Shown here: piece by piece, positions 24,432-37,673 of the stretch
Numbering within the stretch: position 1 is the first letter of the stretch
How the letters are laid out: the number at the start of each line of letters is the position of its first letter
Origin: Sternotherus odoratus
Lineage: Eukaryota > Chordata > Testudines > Kinosternidae
Length of the DNA stretch: 64,000 nucleotides
Direction of reading: 5' to 3'
Assembly (NCBI GenBank): GCA_032164245.1
Contig: JAVMKO010000001.1
Span: forward strand, 78,737,892-78,801,891
The notes under the pieces: generated by a model
What the model was told of the DNA's origin: nothing
Seen by the model: the letters and a program-made list of their open reading frames with translations, nothing else
Databases searched by the model: none
Made by a program: the position numbers and the translations under genes

Positions 24432-27400
24432 GTTATTTCCTTTGTGGAGTAACTGCAGTTCTTCGAGACGTGTGTCCAGATGTCTGCTCTACTTCATGTA
24501 CGCATGTGCCTTTCAAGCCCTTGATCAGAGATTTTCAGTTAGCAGTGTCCTTTGGGCCTGAGCCTGTGCCTGCTCATGCTGGATATGGAGACTACACTGG
24601 CATTTGCAGGCAAACCGCTCTCAGTTCCTTCTTCATGCAAATGTCTCCTAAAGAACAGTCCGAAGCAGAGGGGAAGGAGGGCCAGTAGTGAAGCACCCAT
24701 ACGGACAAACTTCTTGAAAAACCACAGTTACTGCACCAAATTTGTAACCTCTTTTCATATGTATGCACTGAAACCATGCAGCAGCCCTGCATATTTCAGA
24801 TACGGATACATTCTTTAGTAATGCCATAATTGTTGCCTATGATCTGGTTGAATGTGCTATCTCCCTTTGGGGGCAATGAATGCCCACAGCATCACAACAA
24901 GTGATAATACATCCAGATATCCATCTCACTAGTCTCTGATTAGAGATCTAGGATCCCTTGGATCTATCTGCGAAGGAAATGAAGAGCCTAAGTAACTTCC
25001 TAAATTGTTGGGTCCTATTTAACATCCAGTGTACATAAGTAGGATTCCAGGAGATAACTATGGGGCTTTGGAAAAAAACACTGGTAGATGAATGGATTGA
25101 TTAATGTAGGTAAGAATTTAGGGTGTGGATGTAAAGAGATCTTGTCCTTAAAGAATTCCGTCAAGGTGTGGGGTGGGGAGATTCTGACATCAAGGCTTCA
25201 ATCTTTCCAACATTATGGGCTGAGGTGACGGCTACTAAAAAGACTATCTCAGACAAATGCAAGGCTGCCATTAGTTTGAATAGAGATTAACTGAGTAGAA
25301 GGTTGAGATACAAGGCTGGGGTGGGGTTCCTAATCTGTGAACAGATATTCCCCAAACCCTTAATAAACCTAGACAATACCGGGTGAGCAAATGTGGAGAA
25401 TCCTTCTACCAGAGGATGAAAGCCTGATATTTCAGCCAAATGGATCTTAACTGAACTGATAACCCCAATTTCTTGAGATCCAACAGGTAATCCAGATGAT
25501 TGAAAGTGGCACCGAATCAGGCAGGAGACAGCAATGATAATATCAATGGAAGAATCTCTTCCATTTCTGCAGGTAAGTAATATGGATTGATTTTTTTCTG
25601 CAATTCAATAACACCTATTATACTTCCACAGAGCAGGAGGAATCTAACCCCATGAATCATTGAGGAGCCATGCCCTGAGTCGGAGAAATGCTAGGAGGGG
25701 ATGAAACACAAAACACTCATCCTGTAACAGGAAATGAGGAATGGTCAGGAGCTCAAATGGCAGCTGGACACAGTGAAGCAAGATATGGTACTAAACTTGT
25801 CTTGGCCAGGTTGGCACTATAAGGATAACTCTGGTTCTGTCCTGTCACCTTGTTCGTTATCATCACCCTCTGTATCAGCACCATTAGAGGGGAAACATAC
25901 TACAAAACCCCTTTCCAACATAGAAGATAGGCATCTCCCAAGGAGTGGTGGCCCAGACCGCCTCGAGCTAAAAAGAGGGCACTTCCTGTTCCTGGAGATG
26001 GCAAAGAGATATACCTCTGGCAGTTGCCCTTTTCAGGAATACGCTGTGGAGAATGAGTGTCTAGCTCCCATTTGTAATCCTGTGAGAAGTATCTACTGAG
26101 GACATCAGGCGTGGTGTTCTAAATACCTGAGAGGTAGAGCACTGAAATTTGGATCTTATAACCTATGCACTAATTCCAGAGTTTCATGGCTTCAGCACAC
26201 AGGGAGGGGAGATCTTGATATAGAACATACAGGATCCATTTTCCATCGTGACCCTGACTGATTTGTCCCTGATGAGGGGTAGGAAATGAAGGCAAGTGTT
26301 TCTGACAATACAGGGTTACATGAAGACTTATTTCTTGGGTTGTCCATCTGCACTGAGACGCGTGGGTACTGAGGCGGTTTCCCCATTCCAACAGTGATTG
26401 CATCTGTTGTTGAAGTCACTGATGGGATTAGTCAACAGAAAGGAATGATCCTTCCACCAGTCAAAGGAGTACCTTGCTTGTAGAACCATCACCTGTCTGT
26501 CCAAATTGTTCTGACTGGAGAACAGGTCATTCTGAGCCAACCCTGGAAGCAGCAGAGATGTAGCCTTATGTGATTGGTCACAATGGTGGAAGCTGCTGTA
26601 TGTTCCTGGAACTGAAGACAGTTCCTTATTGTGGTTAGAGGGCTCCCATAAACTGCATGTACCAAACCTGACAAGGTTCAGGGAAGACACGCAGTCAGCA
26701 AGTCCAAATATGCCTCTATAAACTATCTTCTGTACAGGGGTTAATGTGGACATCTTTACATTGAGTTGCAGACCCAACTCATGAAAGAGAGCAAGGGCCA
26801 TTTAGGAGGAAGACAGGACTGTTTTGTAGGAATGGCCCTTGAGTAGCCAGTTACTGAGGTACAGGAAGACTAAGATCACTTCTTGTCGGAGGTGAGCAGC
26901 CACTACTGCCAGGACTTTTGAGAACACTGCTAGGGCCAAGGAAAGACTGGAAGAATCCCCTTTCTCTAGTGAAGGAATTATAGTTTCCAGAGTCACCACC
27001 CTGAACTTTTGAGACTTTATGAACTTGTTTAAATGTCTTAGATCTAAGATCAATCTCCACCCTCCATCCTTCTTTGGCACAAGGAAATCCTTCAGGTAAA
27101 ATCCCTTGTCTTCATGAGGAGGGGAGGAACCAGGTCTACTGCTCCTAATCAAAGGACAGCGTTCACTTCTTGTCTCAATGAAAGCTCCTGAGAGGAGTCC
27201 CTGAAGAGGGACAGGGAAGAGGGCTGGAAAAGAGAGATTGATGTAAAATGGATGGCATAGCCCAATGTTATGCCCCACTTGTCTGTAATGATCTGCCTCC
27301 AAGCATGTTGACAACAGGTAAGGAGGTTTCCAATGAGGAGTGGGGGTGGAGGAGATGGGTTAATGGGCACAGGTTTAAATCCAGAAGTGAGGGAAGATTC

Positions 27401-28900
27401 AAACCCTTGACCAACCCATCAAAAGTGTTGCCTTGAAGATGGCTGGGTGCTCATGGAGAACAGCAGGGCGGCCCTCCTCCTGTGAAATCTCTCTCTCTTT
27501 CTGGGGGCTACAGTGGATTTATAGAACCTGCTATACTAAGTCAGATGTGATCTCTGGGCAGTTTTGGATCTACTAAACCTTTTCTTAATCAAATGTCTAT
27601 ATATGCCCAAAGATTGTAAAATAGCCCGAAGAGATCTTTTAGAGTGTGCAAAGACAACCTGTGGTTTCAGAGAACAGATTACAACCATAGAAGGGGAGGT
27701 CCTCCACAGTGTTCTGTACTTCTTTTGGAAACACAGAGATGGAGCCATGATTCCCTGAGCATGACAACCGCCATGGAGATGGACTTGGAACCAGTGTGAT
27801 GCAGCATCTAAGGTCAAGGATGGTGGTAGAGGCATAACCGTCTCATTCAGAGACAAGGATGAAATATGTGTATATGGGGTGGCCTCCTTATCTGCCCTAG
27901 CTTCCTGCTCCTCCCATGTCTCCTCCAGTGGGAGGAGAGGGCTGTACAACTGTGGATTCCGAATGAGACAGTACCAATGGTCTGGCAAATTGCTATCAAT
28001 AGCCAGTCCAGGAGTCCCAATGTGGCCACTGGGGGGGGGGGGGGGGGAAGAGAGAGAAAGCATAAAATAGTGGACGTAGCATGCAGGATTGGATCCACCA
28101 CCCGTGATAGTGAACCTGATCTTCCCAATGACTTTCAAAGAATAGGTTCCTGAAGAGAACCCCAAACAGAAACAGAGGAGACCAACTGGAAATCTCTTTC
28201 ATTCTCCTCCATCTCATCCAAAGGAGGAGCACCTTCAGAAAAGGTGGACAGTCCTGCAGTACTGGAAGACTGTAGTCCAGAGATCAGAGTCTTGGTATCA
28301 AGAGATGTTCAGTACCCGTGAAAGGTGGGGTTCATTTGTTATCAAGACGTCTTCAGTATATCTGAACTCCTGTGACACCAAAGTGAGGACCGGTATCAAT
28401 AAGGTAGCCAAGGCCAAGGTCACCAAAGCAGACAGTACTGCTGATGGTGGGCATGCTGAAGTAGAGGCCAATGTGTCTGAAGACCACTGACTGCTTGGTG
28501 CCAAGGGTGCTGCATGCCTGGGTATCAATGGCAGAGCTAACCTTAACAGTACTACTTGCAAATGTCTATGCTTGCCCTCCAAGCTGGTAGAAAGTACCGT
28601 GGCCCTATTGGAGCTCTCTCTCCTTTGTGCTCCAGGACTTTATGGCTCCACCAGGATTCAAATGTACTGAGTAGGAAGGTCAAGACTTTGGAGGCTGTAG
28701 ATCTTGTCAGGTACCTGGACTTTTTTAGAGCTGGTGTGTTAAGGTAAGAGTCCTCACTTCTTTTTTCTGGAAGCCTTCCTTGAAAACCTGCGAAGTCTTC
28801 CCTTTCTTAAGGGAAGCTTGCACCAAAAGTAGAAGGGACACTGGATCTCTCCAGAGACCAATGTAATGGGGGAGCCTTCCTGACCTGACTCAGAAGCTGG
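24432..28900 (-). mobile_element. DIRS-like retrotransposon copy C1, degenerate
   Basis: The left end carries DIRS terminal-repeat signatures (CAGTTCTTCGAGACGTGTGT at about 24457 and an inverted counterpart at about 24700-24740). On the minus strand the order is gag-like sequence (about 27550-28300), then reverse transcriptase (26802-27314), then an RNase H/recombinase zone decayed beyond recognition (24750-26300). No matching right terminal repeat was found, so the right boundary is approximate and the copy is probably truncated. Confidence 0.65.
26802..27314 (-). pseudogene. DIRS reverse transcriptase remnant (copy C1)
   Basis: The frame contains DFLVPKKDGGWRLILDLRHL, NKFIKSQKFRVVTLETIIPS and LEKGD, the fingers region of DIRS reverse transcriptase. 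The catalytic YLDDWL box has become YLSNWLL, with both aspartates lost, and the palm segment before it is shortened. The enzyme is inactive in this copy. Confidence 0.8.
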
Positions 28901-29569
28901 CTAAAGGGATTGTTCTATCACTAGCAGTCTGAGTTTAATCTCCCTGTTTTTTCTTGCTCTGGACTTCAGGGCAAGGCAGAATTTACACTTCTGGGAGATG
29001 TGGGACTTCCCCAAGCAATGGAAACATTAAAATAGAGCGGCCATCAGCAGGTTTTAACATTGCCTCTCCTGGAGAGCAAGGACATGCCCTGGTAGGAAAA
29101 AAAATAAGTCTTCCCAAGAGAAGAGTAGAGTAAAAGAATCCTCTCACTGCTTATTTAACTATAACTAAAGAGGCCCCTACACTTGGCTCAATGGCATTTC
29201 TGAGTGTGGATGTAACAAGAACTTTTGAATGTCACATCTGATCAATTCCAAAATTTCAAGAAATGTTCTAGGCATCAATGGCCAGAACCTTAGATTTTTG
29301 GGAAAATTGGAAAACCAAAGGGGAGAAAAAGGGCGGCGGAGGGCAGGGAGAGGAAGACAGAGGGACACAAAAGATCCTGCTAGTAATTTAGCACAACCAG
29401 TTTCAAGCACTTCTGCAACTCTTATACTTCAAAATGGTTGATAGCACTCATTAATCCCTCCCAGCATTATACTCCATCTCATCTCTGCTTATCTTCCCAC
29501 TAGACTGTAACATGTTGATGCCTTCAATGACTTGTTGATCAGTTAGGAAGATGGTGGGTGGCATAGGAG

Positions 29570-30040
29570 GAATGAGGGCATGCACCCAGCCCCAGGAGAG
29601 AGGAGAATGGAGGAACCCCCTGGTATGGGGGAAGAGGGAAAGGGGGGCACACAACATGTAGTGAGGGGTGACTGCAGGGGCTTTAGTATAAGGGGAAGGT
29701 GGGAATGGAGGCAGACAGGAAGAGGGTTAGCAAGGGTTGTACTGAACCCCTGCCATGTGGAGAGAATGGCAGAGACTGATATGGAAGAAGAGAGAAAGTG
29801 GAGTGCACCCAGAACCCCTGACATGGGGGAAGGAGAGAATGAGGGCACGCATGGAACATCTGGCAAAAGGAAGACTGGGGAACCCTGTATTGTAGGAAGG
29901 GAAATGGGGGGATACACAGAACCCCCTAAGGGGGAAACTGGGGAGAGTTGGAGAGAGTCCTGAAATAGAGGGTATGAGAAGGTGGCAAATAGGAAGCTTG
30001 TGGGGGAAGAGGGATGAGGAGGGATCCCAGGAGGCTTTGG
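29570..30040. repeat. Degenerate purine-rich tandem repeat
   Basis: Units containing GAACCCC(C/T)TG, AT(G)GGGGAAG and GAGAATG or GGAATGG recur at irregular spacing of about 55-80 bp. The strand is strongly purine-biased (G/A). No coding signal is present; the open frames here are by-products of the composition. Confidence 0.5.
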
Positions 30041-30412
30041 TGCATGCAATAAGCTCAGCCTACACAAACTATGAAGTGTGCGTCCCTCTAGTAGCAACTT
30101 TTTTAAAAAAAATTATCCTGCAGAGAATCAGTATGGAACTCAGGACTTATGAGTTTACACTGAAGATAAAAAAGAAAGAGGCAGTGAACAGTCTCACACT
30201 GAGCTCCCATTGGTATGTAAAAAAGAAGGATTCCAGTCTGCAAAGCACTGAAATCTCAAATCACAATGAAAAATTTCAAACAAAAATCTAAGGGTTCCTC
30301 TATTAAAATATGTCAGGTCCATATCAAGTTGGCATATGAAAAGCCTTAAAACGTACTATAAATGCTGTAAGGCTTATACCTTGCAAGAAACCAGAAATGT
30401 TAAACTGCTTAC

Positions 30413-30538
30413 CTGGGGGGAAAGAAACTGGGGAGGCACTTGTGCCCGGATATTGGGGGAAGGGTTTAGTGGCTGCACTGGTGTGTGCATGCCCCTCGAT
30501 TGTGCGGTGCTGTTTCCAAATAAACCATGATTGCCAGC
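30413..30538 (-). CDS. TNRC6A: TNRC6A exon ([15 protein letters not shown])
   Basis: This 126-nt, phase 0-0 exon lies between TTTTATAG and CAG|GTAAGC. It encodes [20 protein letters not shown] followed by [22 protein letters not shown]. It is highly conserved in the family and leads into the proline- and glutamine-rich middle region. Confidence 0.95.
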
Positions 30539-30816
30539 CTATAAAATTAAAATAATGGTGAGTCAGTTAAAATTTGAATCCCTTAGGTTAATGGATTCTG
30601 CGCTGTTAGATGTTTGGTAAGAGTTTTACAAGAATATTTCACTAGAGAGAATACTTTCATGCCTGATTATTCAGACAATACCAACCTCAAATCCATTTTA
30701 TCCCCCCAACACCCACCCCATGTAAGTCTCTTTATAAACTGAAGTTTTTGAAATACAGCCTCTTCCTCCACGTTTACATTGTACTTTTCATTCACGGATC
30801 TCAAAACACTTTACAC

Positions 30817-31408
30817 CAGTGGTCTCCAACCTTTTTATGCACACGCTCACTTTTTGAATTTAAGATCAACCCAGGATCTATCTCCCCCCCCCCCCCCACT
30901 CCATTCTCCCCTCCCTCCATCACTCGCTTTCCCCCACCCTCACTCACTTTCACCAGGCTGGGTCAGGAGATTGGGGTGTGGGAGGGGGTGCAGGCTTTGG
31001 GCTGGGGCAGAGGGGATCAGGGTATGGAAAGCGGTTCAGGGCTGAGCCTTGAGCAGGGAGTTGGGGTGCAGGAGGAAGCGAGGGATATGGGCTCTGGGAG
31101 GACGTTTGGATGTAGTTGGCAGCTCCCGGCTGGGGAAGTGTGTTGGGTATGGGAGGGGTACAAGTTCTGGGAGAGAATTTGGGTGCAGGGTATGGGCTCA
31201 GGGCTGGGGCAGAAGGGGTTGGGATGCGGGAGAGGGTGCAAGCTCTGGCTGGGAGGCACTTACCACTGGCGGCTCCCAGTCAGCGGTGTAACGGAGCTCA
31301 GGCAGGCTCCCTGCCTGCCCTGGCCCCACGCCACTTCCAGAAGTGGCTGGTATGTCTCTGCAGCCCCTGCCTTAGCCCCACTGCACCACCGGACTTTTAG
31401 CAGCCAGA
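30817..31408. mobile_element. hAT-like element with GC-rich cargo, right end lost
   Basis: It starts CAGTGGTCTCCAACCTTTTT, the terminal sequence of a common hAT family, after ACTTTACAC. The interior contains repeated GGGGTGCAGG/GGCTGGGGCAGAGG units as in other reptile hAT cargo. It fades near CAGCCAGAGATCAC without a clear inverted end, so the right boundary is approximate. Confidence 0.6.
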
Positions 31409-32354
31409 GATCACAATCACAGTTGATTATTCCATTCCGATATGGAAAGTGATGCTTAGAGAAAACAAACCGTATGTCCTAGAACATTCTCCTACTTAAA
31501 AGTTGCTAAGCAGTATTTTGTCACTAAGTTGTTTTGGCTATTGCATTATGAAAGGTCTGAGACAGAGTTAGTTGAAGATTCAGGAATACTAAAACAAGTA
31601 TGTCTATTGCTTATATAACCTGCAGGCCTTCAGCTATCCATCACTACCTTAAAATAATTAAAGTCGGTCAAATTTTTCATCTGAAAAATTACTTGACCAA
31701 AAAATGGCCTTTTCCACCCCTACATTAACATTTTCATGGAAAAATAGTTTCTTTTGAATTTTTCTGTGATGTTTTTGCTTTTGTTTTTAATGAAAAATAA
31801 ATAATTTTTTTAAAAATGAAGTTACTTACCTGTAACTGGAAGTTTTGAGATGTGTGGTCCCTATCTGTACTCCACATGTGGGTATGCATACATGCTGTGT
31901 CCAAGACTAGACATTTATAGCAACTAGTAACCATTGTTTCACAGATGCACACTTGCTCTTCTCATGCTCCAAACTGAGGGAATAAATGAGGCACAGACCA
32001 ATGCCTCTCTAGTTCCTTCCCTTACCACAAATCACATAGGATACAAAGCAGACGGGAAAGAGGGTGGGTAGTGCAATACAGATAGGTACCATACAACTAG
32101 AAGAACCACCAGGTTCTGATGGTTACTTGGTTTATCAAGTTATTTGTAGCCTGAAATTTGTCTATAAGGTGGTTGACTTTTTCTGAGGATATATCCAGGG
32201 TTGCTCCTATGAAATTTCTATACCTTGTGGTACTCAAAGTGCTTGCTTATTCAGACCTCCAGCAATCAGAAAGTGGAGTAAGAATAAGATTGTCAATTGG
32301 ACCTTCTGGCTTGATCTGCCCATTAGCAGCCTGTCATGCAGAAACAGGAAAATA

Positions 32355-32510
32355 CAGTCAGACCCCACAATACCGCGACGATCGGGATCCAAAAATACCC
32401 AATCGTAGTGAATGTGGGGTCGCACCATATGAAAGTGCTGCGCGCCACCGCCATCGGGAGCCACGCACGCCCCACGCTATAGCGGGGCGCGGTATTGCAG
32501 GGTGCCACTG
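32355..32510. mobile_element. pogo/Tigger-like MITE with TA duplication
   Basis: The 156-bp element begins CAGTCAGACCCCACAATACC and ends, inverted, GGTATTGCAGGGTGCCACTG. It is flanked by TA on both sides (32353-32354 and 32511-32512), as expected of Tc1/mariner-pogo elements. The inner parts (CGCGACGATCGGGATCC / CACCGCCATCGGGAG) are CpG-rich. Confidence 0.75.
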
Positions 32511-33477
32511 TAGTGGCGGCCCAGATGAGACATGATGGCTACGCCACATAGGTTTTCCTGAGTGCCATCACCAGCCTGAATGGAAGTACTTTGAATTTGT
32601 GTTTCTCTTGTCCTAACAATGAATTGAAGAAATCTTCTGTGGGACTGGTGAATATCTACCTAAAAGCCTCTTTCATATCAAGGACCACAAACCATCTCTC
32701 ATCCTCCAGGGAGGGAATTCTTATTTTTTGTGCATAAAGGCATATAGTTGGTGTATATCAAGAATTGGTCCCTATCCTCCATTTTTCTTGGAAATATGAA
32801 ATATGGGAACTAGATTCCCTTCTCAATGCTGAGGTGGCATCTGCTCTATAACCTCTTTTTGGAGGAAAGAGTTCATCTCCTGATGGATATCCCTGTGAGA
32901 GTGGTCCCTGAGAAGGGGGTTTGTGGTGGGCAGATGAGATCCACTCAACTGGGTAGTTGGGAGTGAATGATCTCTAGTACCCACTTGTCTGTTATTGCCT
33001 TCCAGTTGTGTGAGAAGTAGGGAAGGCAGCCACCAAAGATTTGGGGGACCGGGGGCAAATGTAGCATGGCATCAATATCGATATACAGTCCTTGAGCATC
33101 AGAACACAAGAAACCCTTGGACAGTGGGCAGGGCTGGGCAGCAGTCATAGAGGTGGAGGAAGCAGTGCGTCTGAGTCTTTGAACCCTTTGTTGTTTCGTG
33201 TGGTGGTTCATAAGGGTGCTGGTGATAAAATGCTTCGGGGGGGGGGGGGGGGAGGAGAAGATATATTTGGGCCTATTGGTTTGCTTGTGGTATTTCCTCT
33301 TCAGAGCTGAGGTGTAAATGTCCAGGAGTGGAGAGTTGTCCTAGAGTCTTTAAGAGTGTAATGACTTGTCAGTATTCTCTCTGAAGAGATTAGACTCACC
33401 AAAGGGAAAATCCTCAAAGGCTTTCTGGACATCTCTGAGGAACTCTGAAGAGTACAGTCATGATTCATGTCTCATGA

Positions 33478-33861
33478 CTATAGCTGTGTAGCTGTTTTAG
33501 ACCAAGTGTCAACTGAATCCACTGCTGCTTGAAGTGAAGTCTTAGCAACCAGCCTGCCATCATCAATGAGGTCTTGGAACGGAGTCCTGTCTTCCTCAGA
33601 ATGTTTGTTTCTAAATTCCAGAATTTTGGAATAATTTAGGAAATCATACTCTCCTAACAATGCCTGGTAGTTAGCAACTTTAAATTGGAGACTAGCTGGT
33701 GAAAATACTTTCTTCCTCAACAGGTAAATGCATTTAGCGCCCTTGTCAGTTAGAGTAGACTTGGGGTGCTGTGACCTGGACCTCTCTATAGCTGACTGTA
33801 TCATTGAGGAGTTAGGCTGTGGGCGGATAAATAAAAAAACCTCTGCCCATTTAGCTGGCAC
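33478..33861 (-). pseudogene. DIRS gag-like remnant (copy C2)
   Basis: The 127-codon frame contains DKGAKCIYLLRKKVFSPASL, FKVANYQALLGEYDF and FQDLIDDGRLVAKTSLQAAV. The pattern of KR.D..GRK.YS ... LR.ANYQALL.RYDF is shared with the other DIRS copy at 40051-40341 (LFGRKLYSFGGLHLQIANQQ). It is the capsid-like part of the element. Confidence 0.7.
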
Positions 33862-35545
33862 AGGGATCAGGAGGGTTCCAAAATGGCCTTGTTGACTAGG
33901 AGGGCCACCTTATTAGGGTCAGAAGGTTGAAAGATGGATCATGCTGTGTTTCCTGGACCTCCTAAACAGGTATCTGGAGCTTGATTGCTACCCTGTGTAA
34001 CAGTTCCTGGTACTGCCTGTGGTCATCAGGCAGGGAAGGGATGATGCCTCATCATCAGGTGAGGAGGATGAGACATCCATTGGGACTACCAGATCCAGCT
34101 TGACTTCTTCCTTCACAAACTCCAAAGGAGCTGGTTGGTATCAGATGGGAGAAAAGGGTCAGTGGGATTCTTGCACAAATGTAGGATATTTGTTTTATTT
34201 TTCCCATGGGGTACAATAAGGCCAGCAGAAAGGGTCAACTGGTTGAGGGGGTGGAGGCAAGATATAGGGTATCAACAGTCCCCTGGGTAATCATATCCAA
34301 GACAGCTCCAAGGCCTCCTGTAGGCTCTGTCTGGACATGTTTTACTTATGGAGGAGGGTAGAGGGAGGCTCATGTGAAGCATTCATTCTGAAAAGGTAGG
34401 CTCCTGCTCTACTGGAAGCACCAGTGAGAATATTCCAGCTTGGACGCAGCATGGGAGGATCCTCTTCCCCCTCAAGGTGCGTTCTTTCGGTACAGAAATG
34501 TCTGTAAGGAGGACTTGGCCCAATAGAAGAGGAAATTATTTTCATTCCACACTCTTCACACACTCAAGTGGCATAATGATGGCCATCTTTCTTGGAGTTT
34601 GAGAAGACCATGACATGGGAACTGATGGATCTGCAGTGTCCAACAATCTGCTACTAAGAGGATCTGATATGGGGCAACAGTTGCCAATCTTTTGGTCTGT
34701 GGGATGGAGCCAGAACCGGTACTGATGCATCATTCTTCCTATGTGCCTTTCCTTCTTTGACAGAAGGTTTGTGTGGACCTAATTCCTTAGGACTTGCATG
34801 CGAGGACTCACCCAACTGACCGAGACAGGAAGGGATTCTTTTTCTTAAACGTAGATCTGGACAGGGATCTGTGCTTATGGCTATGCCCCTACTCTTGTGA
34901 GAGGGTTTATTACGCTTAAGTGTTTTGATATCTATTCCAGACCTTGTACCCAGAAGAGCAATGCTCAAAATCTGAGACTGTATGGAGGGGTCCCCATAAC
35001 TTGTATCTGGCTAGGGCCTTGTGCCTACTCCACGAGGGATTCCACAGACAGAGCTCTCAACCAGGACAAGTTTGAGGCAGGAAGGAGTGCCAGAAGCTGC
35101 ACTTGGTGGCAATGTGAACCTCCCCAAGGCACTAAACACAGCCCTGGTGTTCATTGCTGATGAAGAAGGAATGGGGAAAGGAGATAACGTTCTTTAAAAC
35201 CTGGGACTCTTGGCATAGTCCTTCTCCACAAGAAGAATAAACGAATTATAAAAACACTAAAACTAAGTCTAAACTTACTAAAAACTATTTACAATATTTA
35301 TTTATAGGTGCTTAAGTATAGGAAAATCATAGCCACGGACACAGTGAATTCCAACTCAGATGATCTGACAGTAAGAATGAATGGAACTGCAGAGGCATTG
35401 GGCCACACTACTCTTTATCCCTCAGTTTGGAAAATGAGAAAAACAACTGCGCAACGGATAACACTTGCTAGAAATCTCTGGTCTCAGAGGCCTGGAGTAC
35501 ATGTGAACCCATGTGTGGAATATACACAGAGACCAGAACTCGAAC

Positions 35546-36310
35546 AAAAATTCAATTCTTTTTATTTAAAGAACATTTTTCAAAAATGTTCATGGAAAAT
35601 ACTTACCATTTTCTGACCATCTTTACTAATAATTAATAGTACATCACCAAAGGTACTAAAAAGAATTCAAAATTATGTCTAATTCCATTTCTGAGCAGAT
35701 TCCTGGAGATTCACCCACATTCTCTGGGTAATGTCTTGAATACACACAAACACAAATCTCTCATGGTACATTAAAATATTAGTGTTCTCATTATTCCATT
35801 TTATAGCATGCCTGAAACCTATCCTGCCCCAATAACCCATAAATTAACTGCCTAAAATTATTTTATCCAGTTACAACAAGCATACATATATTATTATTTC
35901 CCTGGACATGGCCTAGTACTTACTAACTAGGAATCTGTCTCTTTCTATCCTTTTATTCTTGCTGAGTCTTTTTAGGAAAATAAGTATAACTCCTTTAAAC
36001 ATATTTCCACATACAAGTCACTGTATAAAACCTGGGCAAAAAAAAGTCCAAGACAAATTTGGAGTAAGCCACTCTTAAAATGAAAGACTAGAAGATCATC
36101 CTGGGTTACAGGCAATAAGAGGCCAACAAAACAAACAAAATATATATTGGACAATAGGAAGGAAGGTGGATTTTTGATGGGATAGCATATCTAAAACCTA
36201 TAGATACTGGGTAGTCAGTGATCAATAAATCTTGTAAGAAAACCAGCTGACCAGAATTAAGCCTACGTTGCAGCCACGTAGTAATAAATCTGAGAAGGTG
36301 GCCTCCTTAC
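35546..36310. other. TNRC6A intron, nothing recognised
   Basis: This AT-rich segment lies between DIRS copy C2 and the cassette exon. No repeat end or coding signal was recognised. The intron 36482-37673 is also plain. Confidence 0.55.
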
Positions 36311-36481
36311 TTGTCTAGCAGCGAAGTTTTGGGGGTTGAGCCCTGAGCCGATTGCCCCAAGGCTGACGTTGGGTAGTGTGGAACCAGAGGGAGACAGCTT
36401 GTAGCTGGGAGAAGGGGAGAAGGGAGAGCAGGGAGCCTCATCCCCAAGGCACCCATCTTGATTGGAGAAAGGCAAAGTCAG
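36311..36481 (-). CDS. TNRC6A: TNRC6A 57-codon probable cassette exon ([16 protein letters not shown])
   Basis: This 171-nt exon, phase 0 on both sides, follows GCTTCAG at 36484-36482 and ends CAA|GTAAGG. It encodes [18 protein letters not shown], a serine/proline stretch [15 protein letters not shown] and [11 protein letters not shown]. From memory the segment is constitutive or common in TNRC6C and optional or absent in the main mammalian TNRC6A form, so it is probably alternatively spliced. The start is placed by phase: the alternative acceptor AATCAAG slightly downstream would break the frame with the preceding exon. Confidence 0.85.
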
Positions 36482-37673
36482 CTGAAGCAGTAGTTAGCCA
36501 ATCAGCAGGAGTTGGTTAGTGAAGCAACAGAATGCAAAAGGAGAGAAAGAAGGACTGTGAGTGATCAGAAATAAGCAAAGGTAGCCTGTAACAGCAATTA
36601 CAAGGGCAAAGTTCTGACTCAATTTAACTGCTGGCATTTGGAGATTTTGGGTTAAGGAGCCACGATCAACAACTTCTGTAGAGGTGAAGGTATTTTAAAA
36701 AAAAATCTCAGATGCACAGAAAATCTCTTCCTTTACTAATTTTGTCCTTCTCGGATACTGATTATTTCCACTAAAGCAGCAAATACAGCTAGAATCAGTT
36801 CCTATCATTTACTTCTGTTTGCACACAACAATTTGTGTCCACAGTATGCACCTCCGCAAATGATGTTTGTTAATTAGACCAGCAGAGGGAGTTCATAAAA
36901 CTGGTGTCTGGCCTGTTACTCCAAAATGGAATAGTTTAAAAAGATGCATTTAAAAAAAAAATTTATTGGACAGAGAACACCCACATTTATATAACAATTT
37001 TACCAGTTTTACATTTTATTGAATCAAACAAACTGCATTTAAGATAAACATTTGAATCCAGGGACCTCTCCAAATCATAATTTAAAGCAATTAACATTTG
37101 AAATCTAAAAAGGTTGACAGTGCCCATTTAAAATAGATAAAGATATGAAAGAGAAGGTACTGCAACATACAACAGATGTAGGGAAACCAGCAGTAAATGG
37201 ACAAACACAGCACACGAGATTAGACTATCTAGAAAGAATGCTTCAGATAACTTGCAGACATGAAAGCAGAAAGAAAGAAAATTGGGATTTTGTCTGTATA
37301 TTTAGATTTAAAATTAGAGTGTAGGAGTATAGTCAGTAGCCAAACAGAAACAAGAACCAAGAACCATTATGATGCCCTCTTCACTGAACTTCGTTGGCAC
37401 CTGTTCAAAATGGACTTCTCCCTCCTCAGCAAAAGACTGAAGTAGTATTCAGAAATCATATTTCTTCAGAGCTGTGCCTATTACTCTCAGGACTACTCCA
37501 ATATATTCATGCATATCTTTAAACCACCTCAATTTTTCATCTACGTTCACTCTACATATGCATGTCTATCTTATTTCATGTATTATATTATTATTTTCCA
37601 TTGCTTTGATAAAAACTGGGACCTTATGTGGATGGAGTGATGGATTTTGTTTAACCATACAGATTTAACTCAC

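Larger units (their letters stand above)
31819..35545 (-). mobile_element. DIRS-like retrotransposon copy C2, old but with both ends
   Basis: The left end (GAAGTTACTTACCTGTAACT, TTTTGAGATGTGTGGTCCCT, CTGTACTCCACATGTGGGT) is inverted at the right end (35480-35530; GTTCGAGTTCTGGTCTCTGT, then TATTCCACACATGGGTTC in reverse). On the minus strand gag-like sequence lies at 33478-33861 and decayed reverse transcriptase at about 32580-32900 (FKVLPF, PIF.ISKKNGG). A small pogo-like element is inserted at 32355-32510. The recombinase is not recognisable. Confidence 0.75.

Noticed and set aside
29543..30097. 184-codon minus-strand frame
   Set aside because: It lies in a purine-biased degenerate tandem repeat and has repetitive serine/proline/leucine content only.
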